Source of the DNA: Pseudobutyrivibrio sp. OR37
GTDB taxonomy: Bacteria > Bacillota > Clostridia > Lachnospirales > Lachnospiraceae
Assembly (NCBI RefSeq): GCF_900113655.1
Contig: NZ_FOQF01000027.1
Span: 1-49,954, forward strand
DNA length: 49,954 nucleotides
Direction of reading: 5' to 3'
Each line of letters starts with the position of its first letter. The first letter of the stretch is position 1. The notes under the pieces are model-generated. The model made no database searches, was not told the origin of the DNA, and worked only from the letters and a program-made list of their open reading frames with translations. This document shows positions 24,067-32,385 of this stretch, piece after piece. Made by a program: the position numbers and the translations under genes.

Positions 24067-24888
24067 TTATAAAGATATAAACGCCGCCAAGCTTCCTCTA
24101 TTAGCACCCATAATTCTATGAGAATAGAAAAGCTTTGGATTGCAGCGAGTGCAGTAATTCGTAATTTCGATATGTTCATCTGGTATGCCAGCCTCTAGGA
24201 ATACTAAGCGGCAGGCTGCCCACAAATCCAGCATATATTTGTCTTTGTCGTCTGGATTAAAGATGGATGGGCGAAGCAGCTCAGGCTTATGAGATTCACC
24301 AAAGGCTTTTATAAATTCTTCTGCCACATCAGCACTAACTTCATAGCAATTCTTGCAGATACTAGGTGCAATTCCACATAAAATATCAGAAGGTTCGCAA
24401 CCGAAGGCATCGTGCATTTTTTCGATTGTCACTTTTCCAATTTTGCCAACAGTTCCGCGCCAGCCTGAATGAGACAAGGCCACCACTTCCTTTACAGGAT
24501 CATAGAAGAATAGCGGAACGCAGTCAGCATAAAAGGTAACTAGCGGCATGTCCTTTACATTTGTGATTAATCCGTCCACATCATCGTATGGCAAAGGTTT
24601 TGTTAATCCATTTCCAGCATCCTTCTCATCCACAATGATTACGTTTGTAGTGTGAGTCTGCTTTGACAGACACATGCGCTCATAATTCATATCAAGGGCA
24701 GAGGCGATTCTGTGATAGTTTTCGCGCACGTTCTCATCTGAATCGCCGCGGTTAAAGCCAAGATTTAGCGAGTCAAACACGCCTTCACTGACACCGCCGA
24801 TTCTAGTGGAAAAGCCGTGCTTAACACCAGATGCCTTAAATGAATTAAAAGTTAAAAAAGATACATTATTTCGAGTCTCTAAATTCAT
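24067..24888 (-). CDS. pgeF: Peptidoglycan editing factor / laccase-domain protein PgeF
   Basis: The 273-residue protein is a YfiH/YlmD-type multicopper-fold protein. Family metal ligands are visible in KQTHTTNV, TFYADCVPLFFYD and LSHSGWRGTVGKIG, and the C-terminus has NYCTRCNPKLFYSHR. Family members act on purine nucleosides (LACC1-like) and influence peptidoglycan composition. GGGAG lies in the gap after the upstream HAD gene, so the two form an operon. Two broken copies of its 3' end lie at 23012 and 39387. Confidence 0.93.
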   Translation of the reverse strand: MNLETRNNVSFLTFNSFKASGVKHGFSTRIGGVSEGVFDSLNLGFNRGDSDENVRENYHRIASALDMNYERMCLSKQTHTTNVIIVDEKDAGNGLTKPLPYDDVDGLITNVKDMPLVTFYADCVPLFFYDPVKEVVALSHSGWRGTVGKIGKVTIEKMHDAFGCEPSDILCGIAPSICKNCYEVSADVAEEFIKAFGESHKPELLRPSIFNPDDKDKYMLDLWAACRLVFLEAGIPDEHIEITNYCTRCNPKLFYSHRIMGANRGSLAAFISL

Positions 24889-24903
24889 AAGTACTATTGC
24901 TCC

Positions 24904-25521
24904 CTAAGCTTCCTGTTGTAAAAGTTCTTCTAATCCTGCAACTGCAATATCATGGTTTCTATCCTTAGCGTGCACAGCATATAGTCCACACTCCCTGGCC
25001 CCTATGACATTGCGTTCGGAATCATCGATAAATACACATTCATCAGCTTTTAGATTGTACTTTTCTAAAATGCGCTGGTAGATGGCATGGTCAGGCTTGA
25101 TAAGCTTTTCCTCGCAGGAAAAAACACCACCATCTAATAATGGCAAGAAATCTAGCTGCTTGGCAGCCTGTTCCTTCAGATGATATGACCAGTTTGAAAG
25201 GAAAAGTACCTGATAGCCACGAGACTTAAGCGCCTTAATCCAGTCCTTTGTAAAATCAAACTGCCATAAAGCATTGCCGCAGGTCTCCCAGAAATGAGTG
25301 ATTTCATCCTTGATGTCAGGAGCATCCTTTGTGAAGGATGCAAGCAATTCATCGTTAGTTAAAACACCTCTGTCAACCTCATCCCATTTGTGATTTCCAA
25401 ATACGTTTTCCTTTATTCTTTCAACCAGCTTTTCATCGCCGTTGAACTCCTTCATCATATAGGCAGTCCAGTCATAGCCAATGAGAACTCCACCAATATC
25501 AAAAATAATAGTTTTAATCAT
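24904..25521 (-). CDS. HAD-superfamily hydrolase
   Basis: The 205-residue protein shows all HAD motifs: motif I IIFDIGGVLI, motif II FLSNWSY, the motif III Lys in EKLIKPDHAIYQ and motif IV VFIDDSERNV. It belongs to the HAD-IA group with a helical cap, with likely activity on a small phosphate ester. It is the first gene of a leftward pair with pgeF. Confidence 0.9.
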   Translation of the reverse strand: MIKTIIFDIGGVLIGYDWTAYMMKEFNGDEKLVERIKENVFGNHKWDEVDRGVLTNDELLASFTKDAPDIKDEITHFWETCGNALWQFDFTKDWIKALKSRGYQVLFLSNWSYHLKEQAAKQLDFLPLLDGGVFSCEEKLIKPDHAIYQRILEKYNLKADECVFIDDSERNVIGARECGLYAVHAKDRNHDIAVAGLEELLQQEA

Positions 25522-25678
25522 TTCGTAACCTCTTTTCTTTGGGGATTATTTTTAGAAAATCCATTTGTAAGTCTAGCAAAATCAGCTGGGAAAAACAAAT
25601 GCAATGGAAGAGTTCTGTTTTCTGCTATGCAACAATAATAAGGTTTAGTATACTAAAGCTATTAGGAGGGCTAGGATT

Positions 25679-26032
25679 ATGATTAAAGTATATTGTTACG
25701 AAAGATGCACAACCTGCAAAAAGGCACTGAAGTGGCTTGATGATAATAAAATCAAATATCAGCTAATAGATATTAAGGGGAGCAATCCAGACAAAGCTAC
25801 TATAAAATCAGCTTACGAAAAGAGTGGACAGCCTCTTAAGAAATTCTTTAACACCAGCGGTCAGCTTTATAGAGGGATGGAGCTTTCAAAGAAGCTTCCT
25901 GATATGAGCGAGGACGACCAGCTGAATCTTTTAGCTTCAGACGGAATGCTTGTAAAGCGCCCACTAGTCATAGGAGACAGCTTTGTATTGTTGGGCTTTA
26001 AGGAAGCTGAATGGCAGGAAAATCTTAAATAA
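25679..26032 (+). CDS. ArsC/Spx-family thioredoxin-fold protein
   Basis: The 117-residue protein belongs to the ArsC-like family. It has a CTTCKKA motif (Cys-x-x-Cys) near residue 10 and the conserved KRPLVIG near residue 97, as in YffB/ArsC-like proteins. It is too dissimilar in its motifs to be called Spx with confidence and could be a thiol-based reductase. AGGAGG precedes the ATG. It is transcribed divergently from the HAD-pgeF pair. Confidence 0.85.
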   Translation: MIKVYCYERCTTCKKALKWLDDNKIKYQLIDIKGSNPDKATIKSAYEKSGQPLKKFFNTSGQLYRGMELSKKLPDMSEDDQLNLLASDGMLVKRPLVIGDSFVLLGFKEAEWQENLK

Positions 26033-26038
26033 TTAGTA

Positions 26039-26067
26039 TTGCTTATAGCTATAGTTTTGGTTATAAT
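26039..26067 (+). promoter_or_regulatory. Promoter upstream of a degraded lipoprotein gene
   Basis: TTGCTT, 17 bases, TATAAT. It reads into the frameshifted lipoprotein remnant at 26102 and could now serve the methyltransferase gene at 26250. Confidence 0.6.
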
Positions 26068-26101
26068 CATTAAAACTCAAAATCTAATAAGTGAGGCAAT
26101 G

Positions 26102-26169
26102 ATGAGAAAACGAGACAATTACTCGGTGCAGTTATAATGCTGACAGCAGGTTGTACCGAGGTTAATTAG
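26102..26169 (+). pseudogene. Lipoprotein gene remnant (signal peptide only)
   Basis: If one A is restored in the AAAA run near 26107, the frame reads MRKTRQLLGAVIMLTAGC followed by TEVN and a stop: a complete lipoprotein signal peptide with lipobox and then an early TAG. As it stands the gene is frameshifted and truncated. The intact upstream promoter suggests it was once expressed. Confidence 0.5.
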
Positions 26170-26249
26170 GATTTTAATTGCTGTCACATAGCTGCACCTA
26201 CAAATATAAAAATGGGAAATGACTAAAAAGTATTTGAAAAGGAGCAGAT

Positions 26250-27020
26250 ATGAACACAGATAGAATAAATGAATTAAGAAAAGAATGGGAAGCTGAGGAG
26301 AAAATTGCTCATATTCATGGATGGGATTTTTCGCATATCCACGGTAGATATGAGGAGGAAGATGATTTGCCTTGGGACTACGAGGCTATTATCAGGGAAA
26401 ACTTGACTGACAATATGCAGCTTATGGATTTTGACACAGGTGGTGGTGAGTTCCTGCTTTCACTGAAGCACCCATACGAAAATACAGCAGCAACAGAAGG
26501 ATATCCACCAAATGTAGAGCTTTGCAAGGAGACATTACTTCCTCTTGGAATAGATTTTAGAGCGTGCGATGATGCTAAAAATGTTCCATTTGAAGATGAA
26601 TCTTTTGACATGCTTATCAATCGACATGGTGATTTTGATGCAAAGGAAGCAAAGCGATTGCTGCACCAAGGTGGTTTGTTCATCACTGAGCAGGTAGGAG
26701 CTAATAATGACAGAGACCTGGTGGAGATGGTACTTCCAGATTTTCCAAAGCCATTTCCAGAATTAGAGCTTGCTATCCAGCATAAGAAATTCCAGGACGA
26801 AGGCTTTGAAATTCTTAGAGCAGAAGAGGTTTACAGACCAATTCGTTTTTACGATATAGGAGCTTTTGTGTGGTTCGCCCACATCATTGAGTGGGAGTTC
26901 CCAGAGTTCTCTGTAGAAAAATGCTTTGATAAGCTTTTAAAAATGCAGGAAATAATTGACAGGGATGGTTTTGTAGAAGGAACCATTCACAGATATCTAA
27001 TAGTTGCTAAGAAAATATAA
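26250..27020 (+). CDS. SAM-dependent methyltransferase-like protein
   Basis: The 256-residue protein has a class I methyltransferase core: MDFDTGGGEFLLSL in the motif I position, then TAATEGYPPNVELC, and NVPFEDESFDMLINRHGDF in the motif IV position. The usual GxGxG reads DTGGGE. The C-terminal half contains an aromatic-rich segment (FVWFAHIIEWEFPEF). The substrate is unknown. AAAAGGAG precedes the ATG, and a strong terminator follows the gene. Confidence 0.85.
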   Translation: MNTDRINELRKEWEAEEKIAHIHGWDFSHIHGRYEEEDDLPWDYEAIIRENLTDNMQLMDFDTGGGEFLLSLKHPYENTAATEGYPPNVELCKETLLPLGIDFRACDDAKNVPFEDESFDMLINRHGDFDAKEAKRLLHQGGLFITEQVGANNDRDLVEMVLPDFPKPFPELELAIQHKKFQDEGFEILRAEEVYRPIRFYDIGAFVWFAHIIEWEFPEFSVEKCFDKLLKMQEIIDRDGFVEGTIHRYLIVAKKI

Positions 27021-27040
27021 TTTTACTTGAAAATGATTGT

Positions 27041-27075
27041 AATAGGCAGGTGCAGTAACACCTGCCTATTGTTTA
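27041..27075 (+). terminator. Rho-independent terminator
   Basis: AATAGGCAGGTG (27041-27052) pairs perfectly over 12 bp with CACCTGCCTATT (27059-27070) around the loop CAGTAA, followed by GTTT. Confidence 0.85.
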
Positions 27076-27102
27076 ACAAAAATTGCGCAGGAGGATAACG
27101 AC

Positions 27103-27666
27103 ATGAGAACAAACACTGAATATTTATTTGAGACAGAAAGATTAGGCTTTCGCCATTGGAACGAGGACGATGCAGAGGTTTTATTTAGTATGGCAAAAGA
27201 AAAAGAGGTTGGAAGCCCTTGTGGATGGCCTGCCCATAAGACAATAGAAGAAAGCATCAACGTGATTAATAACGTATTTACGAATCCTGAAAATTATGCC
27301 ATTTGCTTGAAGGAGACAGGGGAGCCAATCGGCACTGCTGATTTGATGTTTCATTATGAAAATAAGGATGAGTGCGAGCTAGGCTATTGGCTGGGAAAGC
27401 CTTACTGGGGCCTTGGGATTATGCCTGAAGCCTGCACACATCTTTTAAAAAGAGCATTCGAAGATTTAAATGTTTCAAAGGTTTGGTGTGGATATTTTGA
27501 AGGAAATGAAAAATCAAAACGTGTTCAAGAAAAGCTTGGATTCAAGTATAATAGAACAGATGAAAATGTTAAGGTGTCACTTTTAAATGAGGTTAGGACC
27601 AATATTGTTAATCTCATGACTAAAGAAGAGTGGAAACAGTTGTATAGTAGTAGATTAGATAACTAA
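27103..27666 (+). CDS. GNAT acetyltransferase, RimJ/RimL type
   Basis: The 187-residue protein has the RimJ/RimL-type layout: TERLGFRHWNEDDAEVLF at the start, ELGYWLGKPYWGLGIMPEA as the acetyl-CoA region and KSKRVQEKLGFKYNRTD near the end. Such enzymes often acetylate protein N-termini or amino-acid-like molecules. AGGAGG precedes the ATG. It is flanked by a terminator upstream and a promoterless-looking AT-rich gap of 100 bases downstream. Confidence 0.88.
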   Translation: MRTNTEYLFETERLGFRHWNEDDAEVLFSMAKEKEVGSPCGWPAHKTIEESINVINNVFTNPENYAICLKETGEPIGTADLMFHYENKDECELGYWLGKPYWGLGIMPEACTHLLKRAFEDLNVSKVWCGYFEGNEKSKRVQEKLGFKYNRTDENVKVSLLNEVRTNIVNLMTKEEWKQLYSSRLDN

Positions 27667-27766
27667 CTTTCAAGGTATAAGAGTTTTATATATATAGTCA
27701 TTCATCAGTTGTTAGGGAGTAAAAGTATTGGTGGTCTAGTCGCTTTTAACAAATGGGGGAAGAATA

Positions 27767-29620
27767 ATGAAAAAGAGAATTGTTGCATTACTATTTGTGG
27801 CAACCATGCTACTGACATCTTGTGGTAATGCTACACAGACAAACACTACTCAGCAGGAATCAGCAGAAAAAACAGACACAAGCGCCCTTGATAAATACAA
27901 GGATATGTCTGCAGAAGAGATAGTGGCATCACTTACACTGGAGCAGAAGGCTGCCCAGATGGTGCAGGGAGCTTTTTATAATGTTGATTATGATGACATG
28001 AAAGAGCATGACTATGGTTCAGTTCTTTCAAAATTCGAGGAGCTTCCTAATCCCACAGCAGAAGAATGGTATGAAATCGTTAGCCAGTATCAGAGCAGTG
28101 CGCTTTCTTCGGAGTCCGGGATTCCATATATCTATGGGCAGGATAGTGTCCATGGAGTGAACTTCGCATATGGTTCTGTAATCTTCCCACAGAATATTAA
28201 TATCGGCGCAGCAAATGACCCAGAGCTTACAAAAGATTATGGAACTCTTGTTGGATCAGATATTGTGCACACAGGCATGCTTTTGAATTTTTCACCATGC
28301 GTGGATGCAGCCCAAGACCCTAGATGGGGCAGGACTTATGAGTGTTTTTCAGATGACAATGAGATTATCAAGAATCTTTCCACAGCCTATGCAGAAGGAC
28401 TTTTGTCTGAAGGCGTGGTGGTTTGTGCCAAGCATTTCTTTGGTGGCGGTTATACAGCCTATGGAACAGGAGAGTATTCAGGTAACACTGAAAGATTAAT
28501 CGACCGCGGCGATGCAGATATGACCCAGGAGGAGATAGATGCACAGCTATCTGTCTATGAAAGTCTGGTAAATACAGGGGTGCAGTCTATCATGGTTTCT
28601 CACTCATCTTTGATGGGCACAAAGATGCATGAAAATGAAAAGTATCTTAGCTATCTAAAAAATGAGTTGGGATTCGAAGGCTTCATTCTTTCTGACTGGG
28701 ATTCTATTGAGAATTGTTCAGGTGCTGATTTGAAAGAAAATGTAATTCTTTGTATTAACGCAGGACTGGATATGCTTATGGAAGCAGATCACTATGAGGA
28801 GTGCAGAGGCTACTTTGTGGAGGCTGTCAATGAGGGTTCTATCAGCGAAGAGCGCGTGAACGACGCGGTCACAAGAATCATAAAAGTTAAGAAGGACGCA
28901 GGGCTCTTTGATGACCCATATATAGAAAATTTCAATCCTACATATGATTTTGGAAGTGCACGTTCCCATGAAGTAGCGCGAGAGCTGGCAGTAAAATCCT
29001 TTGTACCTTTGAAGGTGGGCAAACATATGACTATTGAAAAAGGAATGAAGGTCTATGTGACAGGGCCAGCTGCAGCAGATACTGGTGTTATGTGTGGCGG
29101 ATGGACTTACTTCTGGCAAGGCTCAACCGACAGTGATGTGGGCCAGCGTATGCTTCCTGATGCACTATCTGTTTTGGAAGCTCTTCAGGCAGTAGCTGAT
29201 AATAAAGGTTTTGAAATAATCACAGACCCTAAAAAGATAGATGAGTGCGATATGGTGCTGCTTTGTGTTGGAGAGAAGCCATATGCTGAGTGGATAGGTG
29301 ATACAGAGGATTTATCTATTGTAGGTGACATGGCATTGTCTGGAAATGAAAAAGCGATAGAAGAAGCTAAGGCATCTGGAAAGCCAACCACCACAATAAT
29401 CATGGCAGGAAGAAATGTACTAATTAATGATTATTTGGATGACTGGGATTCGTGTATTATGTGTTACCTCCCAGGTTCGGAAGGTGGCGATGCAGTGGCA
29501 GATGTGCTAACTGGAGATGCTAGCCCATCAGGAACACTTCCGATGCCATACTACTCGTCTGTTGATGAGATTGGAACTGGAAAATGCTGGCACGAAGCTG
29601 GCTGGAGTGCGATGCAGTAG
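27767..29620 (+). CDS. GH3 beta-glucosidase-type lipoprotein
   Basis: The 617-residue glycoside hydrolase has a lipoprotein signal (lipobox LTSC near residue 19), so it is probably anchored outside the membrane. The GH3 N-terminal barrel shows NFSPCVDAAQDPRWGRTYE, the KHFFGGG substrate loop and the catalytic Asp in FILSDWD. The C-terminal sandwich follows from about residue 400 (MCGGWTYFWQG, ending LPGSEGGDAVADVL). It likely releases glucose from beta-glucans, as expected for a plant-fibre degrader. No transporter is adjacent. Confidence 0.93.
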   Translation: MKKRIVALLFVATMLLTSCGNATQTNTTQQESAEKTDTSALDKYKDMSAEEIVASLTLEQKAAQMVQGAFYNVDYDDMKEHDYGSVLSKFEELPNPTAEEWYEIVSQYQSSALSSESGIPYIYGQDSVHGVNFAYGSVIFPQNINIGAANDPELTKDYGTLVGSDIVHTGMLLNFSPCVDAAQDPRWGRTYECFSDDNEIIKNLSTAYAEGLLSEGVVVCAKHFFGGGYTAYGTGEYSGNTERLIDRGDADMTQEEIDAQLSVYESLVNTGVQSIMVSHSSLMGTKMHENEKYLSYLKNELGFEGFILSDWDSIENCSGADLKENVILCINAGLDMLMEADHYEECRGYFVEAVNEGSISEERVNDAVTRIIKVKKDAGLFDDPYIENFNPTYDFGSARSHEVARELAVKSFVPLKVGKHMTIEKGMKVYVTGPAAADTGVMCGGWTYFWQGSTDSDVGQRMLPDALSVLEALQAVADNKGFEIITDPKKIDECDMVLLCVGEKPYAEWIGDTEDLSIVGDMALSGNEKAIEEAKASGKPTTTIIMAGRNVLINDYLDDWDSCIMCYLPGSEGGDAVADVLTGDASPSGTLPMPYYSSVDEIGTGKCWHEAGWSAMQ

Positions 29621-29638
29621 TGAGTGGAGAGGGGATTT

Positions 29639-30361
29639 ATGCCAAACGAAAACGGAACCTGGATAATGTATGGGGTAGAGTGGGATGACCCAGAGTGCCT
29701 TCATACCGTGGATGATGCAATTGCATATATTAATGAGATTGGTTTTTTGCCTTTATTTAAGAATGAGATTCCTGGCTTTTCGCTGGAGGAACGAACTGTT
29801 CCTGAGTATTGGTGGAGCGGTGACGCCGAGGTTGACCCTTGGGAGTGGCGAGAGATTATTGCCCGCCGTGGAGAAGTTGCTTATGGCAAATTCTTTGACA
29901 AGAAGGCAGGCTTTATTTCTAAAGAATGGCTCCCATATTTTGCAAATTATAGACGTGATGGCTATGATTTTGATTCTCTTTGGGAGGATGGCAAAGCTTC
30001 TCGCAGACAGAAAAAGATAATGGATTTATTTGAAGAGAATGATGAGCTCTATTCCAACGAAATTAAAAAGCTGGCAGGCTTTGGTAAAGGTGGAGAGAAG
30101 GGCTTTGATGGTACAATCACCGACCTTCAGATGAAGACATATCTTACGGTAAAAGATTTCCGTCAGCGCAAGAACAAACAGGGCGAAGCCTATGGATGGC
30201 CAATTGCTATATATGCAACACCAGAAAACCTCTTTGGCTATGACCATGTAAGGAGTAGATATAAAGAGAATCCATCTGCCTCAAAAGAAGCTATAGCTGA
30301 TCATATAAGAGATATTTATCCTATAGCTACAGAGAAGCAGATTAAAAAAATAATCAAGTGA
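29639..30361 (+). CDS. AlkZ-related protein
   Basis: The 240-residue protein starts at ATG 29639, just after GAGAGGGG; a GTG at 29624 is possible but less likely. It contains a winged-helix-like region (YSNEIKKLAGFGKGGEKGFD) and an N-terminal segment rich in Trp (WIMYGVEWDDPE, EYWWSGDAEVDPWEWRE). I recognise it as the family named AlkZ-related, distant from the AlkZ/YcaQ DNA glycosylases. Function is not established. It lies 18 bases after the GH3 gene and may be read through from it. Confidence 0.65.
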   Translation: MPNENGTWIMYGVEWDDPECLHTVDDAIAYINEIGFLPLFKNEIPGFSLEERTVPEYWWSGDAEVDPWEWREIIARRGEVAYGKFFDKKAGFISKEWLPYFANYRRDGYDFDSLWEDGKASRRQKKIMDLFEENDELYSNEIKKLAGFGKGGEKGFDGTITDLQMKTYLTVKDFRQRKNKQGEAYGWPIAIYATPENLFGYDHVRSRYKENPSASKEAIADHIRDIYPIATEKQIKKIIK

Positions 30362-30438
30362 TTTTATCTCCTGCATGGTCTTTTAGGAAATTATACTGAT
30401 TGGATTAGTCAGACCAGAATCCAAAAGTGGGCAGAATA

Positions 30439-30733
30439 ATGAATAATACTTACAAAGAAGCACTAGAATTTTGCAAGAATAACTACCAAGGATGCGAAAA
30501 TTGTTATTGCTATGAATTTTTATGCTGAGCCTGTCAGTAAGCCAGAGAAAAAAATAGAATTCAAAAATGGGAATGAAATGTATGTAAATGGAATTCTCAG
30601 AATGACCTCAAGAATAGATGAGGAATGGTCGGAGATTTTTAGTCAGTTCTTTAATGTTGAAGAAGTAACATATTTCGCTTGGGATGGGGAAGACGAGGAA
30701 ACACGAAGAATATTTGTTATGAGTAAAAAATAA
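30439..30733 (+). pseudogene. Small gene split by a one-base frameshift
   Basis: A frame opens at ATG 30439 (MNNTYKEALEF) and shifts at the TTTT run 30469-30472. If one T is removed it continues as ARITTKDAKIVIAMNFYAEP and runs to the stop at 30731, giving about 97 residues. The downstream part alone can start at ATG 30512 (73 residues), but its reading continues naturally upstream in the repaired frame. This is either a decayed gene or a sequencing error in a homopolymer. The family is not recognised. Confidence 0.6.
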
Positions 30734-30743
30734 GGAGTAACAC

Positions 30744-31226
30744 ATGAAAAAGTTAAAACTAATCAATGAGGACTACCAAGGTCATGTGGATATAATGAGA
30801 CATGCCTGCAGAGGTATTGTGATAAAGGATGGCAAAATTCTTTTAAGTTATGTAGAGAAATGTGATAACTATATGCTTCCAGGTGGAGGAGTTGAAGGGG
30901 ATGAATCACTAGAAGAATGTTGTGTCCGCGAATTACGTGAAGAAACAGGAATTGTTGTAAAACCTAAAGATTACTACTTAGAAATAGAAGAATTATTTGA
31001 TGTTTGGCAGCATTTTAATCACTACTTTATCTGCGAGTTTGTAGAGGATACAGGAGTGCTTAATCTTACAGAAGCTGAAAAGAATGCAAATTACAAGCAT
31101 GTATGGCTTCCTGTTGAGGAGGCTAAAGAGATTTTTGGTGAGTATGAGAAGTACCACCATACTGATATTGCACTTTATGGCCTTTACCGCAGGGAGTATG
31201 AAGCTTTAAAAGCGCTAGATTTGTAG
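30744..31226 (+). CDS. Nudix hydrolase
   Basis: The 160-residue protein holds a full Nudix box: GGGVEGDESLEE through CVRELREETGI, with the metal-binding Glu residues present. A later ELFDVWQHFNHYFICEF segment is typical of small Nudix enzymes. AAGGAG precedes the ATG. Its last codons overlap a stray GNAT tail at 31220, so its own 3' end may have been formed by a fusion event. Confidence 0.88.
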   Translation: MKKLKLINEDYQGHVDIMRHACRGIVIKDGKILLSYVEKCDNYMLPGGGVEGDESLEECCVRELREETGIVVKPKDYYLEIEELFDVWQHFNHYFICEFVEDTGVLNLTEAEKNANYKHVWLPVEEAKEIFGEYEKYHHTDIALYGLYRREYEALKALDL

Positions 31227-31273
31227 AAAATGGTAAAGACGAATATGACATGCAGCTTTTTATAAAGCGTTAG
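31220..31273 (+). pseudogene. Orphan GNAT 3' end
   Basis: In a frame other than that of the Nudix gene, this stretch reads FVENGKDEYDMQLFIKR and a stop. It matches the end of the GNAT protein encoded at 15944-16429 (FVENGKDEYDMPLYIKK). It is the tail of a lost paralog joined to the end of the Nudix gene. Confidence 0.8.
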
Positions 31274-31281
31274 GAGTATTA

Positions 31282-31803
31282 ATGGTTATAATAATTACAG
31301 GTGCATCTCATGTGGGGAAAACTGTTTTGGCACAGAGGATGCTGGAAAAATATAAATATCCCTATGTATCAATTGACCATTTGAAAATGGGATTGATTAG
31401 AAGTGGGAACACAGAGCTAACACCGGAGGATGATGAACAGCTTGTAGGATATCTATGGCCTATTGTCAGGGAGATGATTAAGACTGCCATAGAGAACCAG
31501 CAGAATCTTATCATTGAAGGATGCTATGTACCTTTTCATTGGAGGAAGGATTTTGATGAGCAGTATATACAGGAGATTGCATTTATCTGCTTAGCCATGA
31601 CAGATGAGTACATAGATTCTCATTTTGATGAGATAAAGGCTCATGCTTCTGATGTTGAGACCAGGCTGGATGATAGTGATTGCACTATTGAAAGACTTAA
31701 GGCCGATAATAGACAGGTTATTTCAGGATACCAGAACGCTGGGGAGAAAGTAAATTTAATTGAAAAAAATTATGAGGATGTAATAGAACATTTACTTCAG
31801 TAG
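31282..31803 (+). CDS. P-loop kinase-like protein
   Basis: The 173-residue protein opens with a Walker A motif, GASHVGKT, directly after the first beta strand (MVIIIT). The layout (LIIEGCYVP as the next strand, then a charged helical part) resembles small P-loop kinases that phosphorylate small molecules, such as adenylate-kinase or antibiotic-phosphotransferase-like proteins. No specific substrate can be assigned. TAGGAG precedes the ATG. Confidence 0.8.
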   Translation: MVIIITGASHVGKTVLAQRMLEKYKYPYVSIDHLKMGLIRSGNTELTPEDDEQLVGYLWPIVREMIKTAIENQQNLIIEGCYVPFHWRKDFDEQYIQEIAFICLAMTDEYIDSHFDEIKAHASDVETRLDDSDCTIERLKADNRQVISGYQNAGEKVNLIEKNYEDVIEHLLQ

Positions 31804-31841
31804 AGATATTTAATTATGCCAGAATATAGGAACAGGGCGAT

Positions 31842-32089
31842 TACGGAAAAATTAAGTAATATATAAGATTATTACGTAGATTTTTAGGAGAGAAAAGAGT
31901 TTTTATGAGTATAATTACGGAAGAACTATTGGTTATTATGAATTTTGCCGTAGGTAACCTATAAGAATTGCATCTAAAACTAGAATAGTCTACGGTAAAA
32001 AAATGGAAGAAATGTATTTATTCCGTAAATAGAGTATAAGCAAGAATAATCACTACGGTATTTATAGTAGATTACTAGGATTTACCGTA
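31842..32089 (+). repeat. Hairpin array B1 (four units, solo)
   Basis: Units have TACGG, 26-27 bases, CCGTA: 31842-31878 (right arm ACGTA), 31916-31952, 31991-32027 and 32054-32089. Loops are 27, 27, 27 and 26 bases. Unit starts are 74, 75 and 63 bases apart. Outside the cores some arms extend (unit 4: ACGGTA/TACCGT). The array lies between a P-loop kinase gene and an acetyltransferase pseudogene, with no nuclease next to it. The core differs completely from family A, but the unit length (about 36) is alike. Confidence 0.8.
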
Positions 32090-32131
32090 AATGATGAATA
32101 AATATCATAATAATTCCTATAAGAGAAAAAT

Positions 32132-32376
32132 ATGAACCAAAAAGAAAGAATGCTTGCGAATCTTCCATATAAGGCATGGCTTGATGGACTCAGTGAAGAG
32201 CGCATGGAAAATAAAAAGAAGATATTTAAGTATAATAACCTGGAGCCTGATAAGCAGGAGGAAAAGGATAAGCTTATAAAGGAAATCCTTGTAAGGTAGT
32301 GAGGAAAATCACAGAAGCTGACAGGGATTATTATTACAAAGATAGAAAGTTTGATGTAGACGACTATATCGTATAA
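32132..32376 (+). pseudogene. Sugar O-acetyltransferase gene with internal deletion
   Basis: The start (MNQKERMLANLPYKAW) matches the intact gene at 34209. After the codons for KEIL the sequence jumps to GNPCKVVRKITEADRD, the C-terminal end of the same protein. The junction falls at GGAAATCCT, shared by both breakpoints, so a 9-bp microhomology deletion removed the central catalytic repeats (about 120 codons) and shifted the frame. It is a dead paralog. Confidence 0.9.
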
Positions 32377-32385
32377 ACGAAGTAA

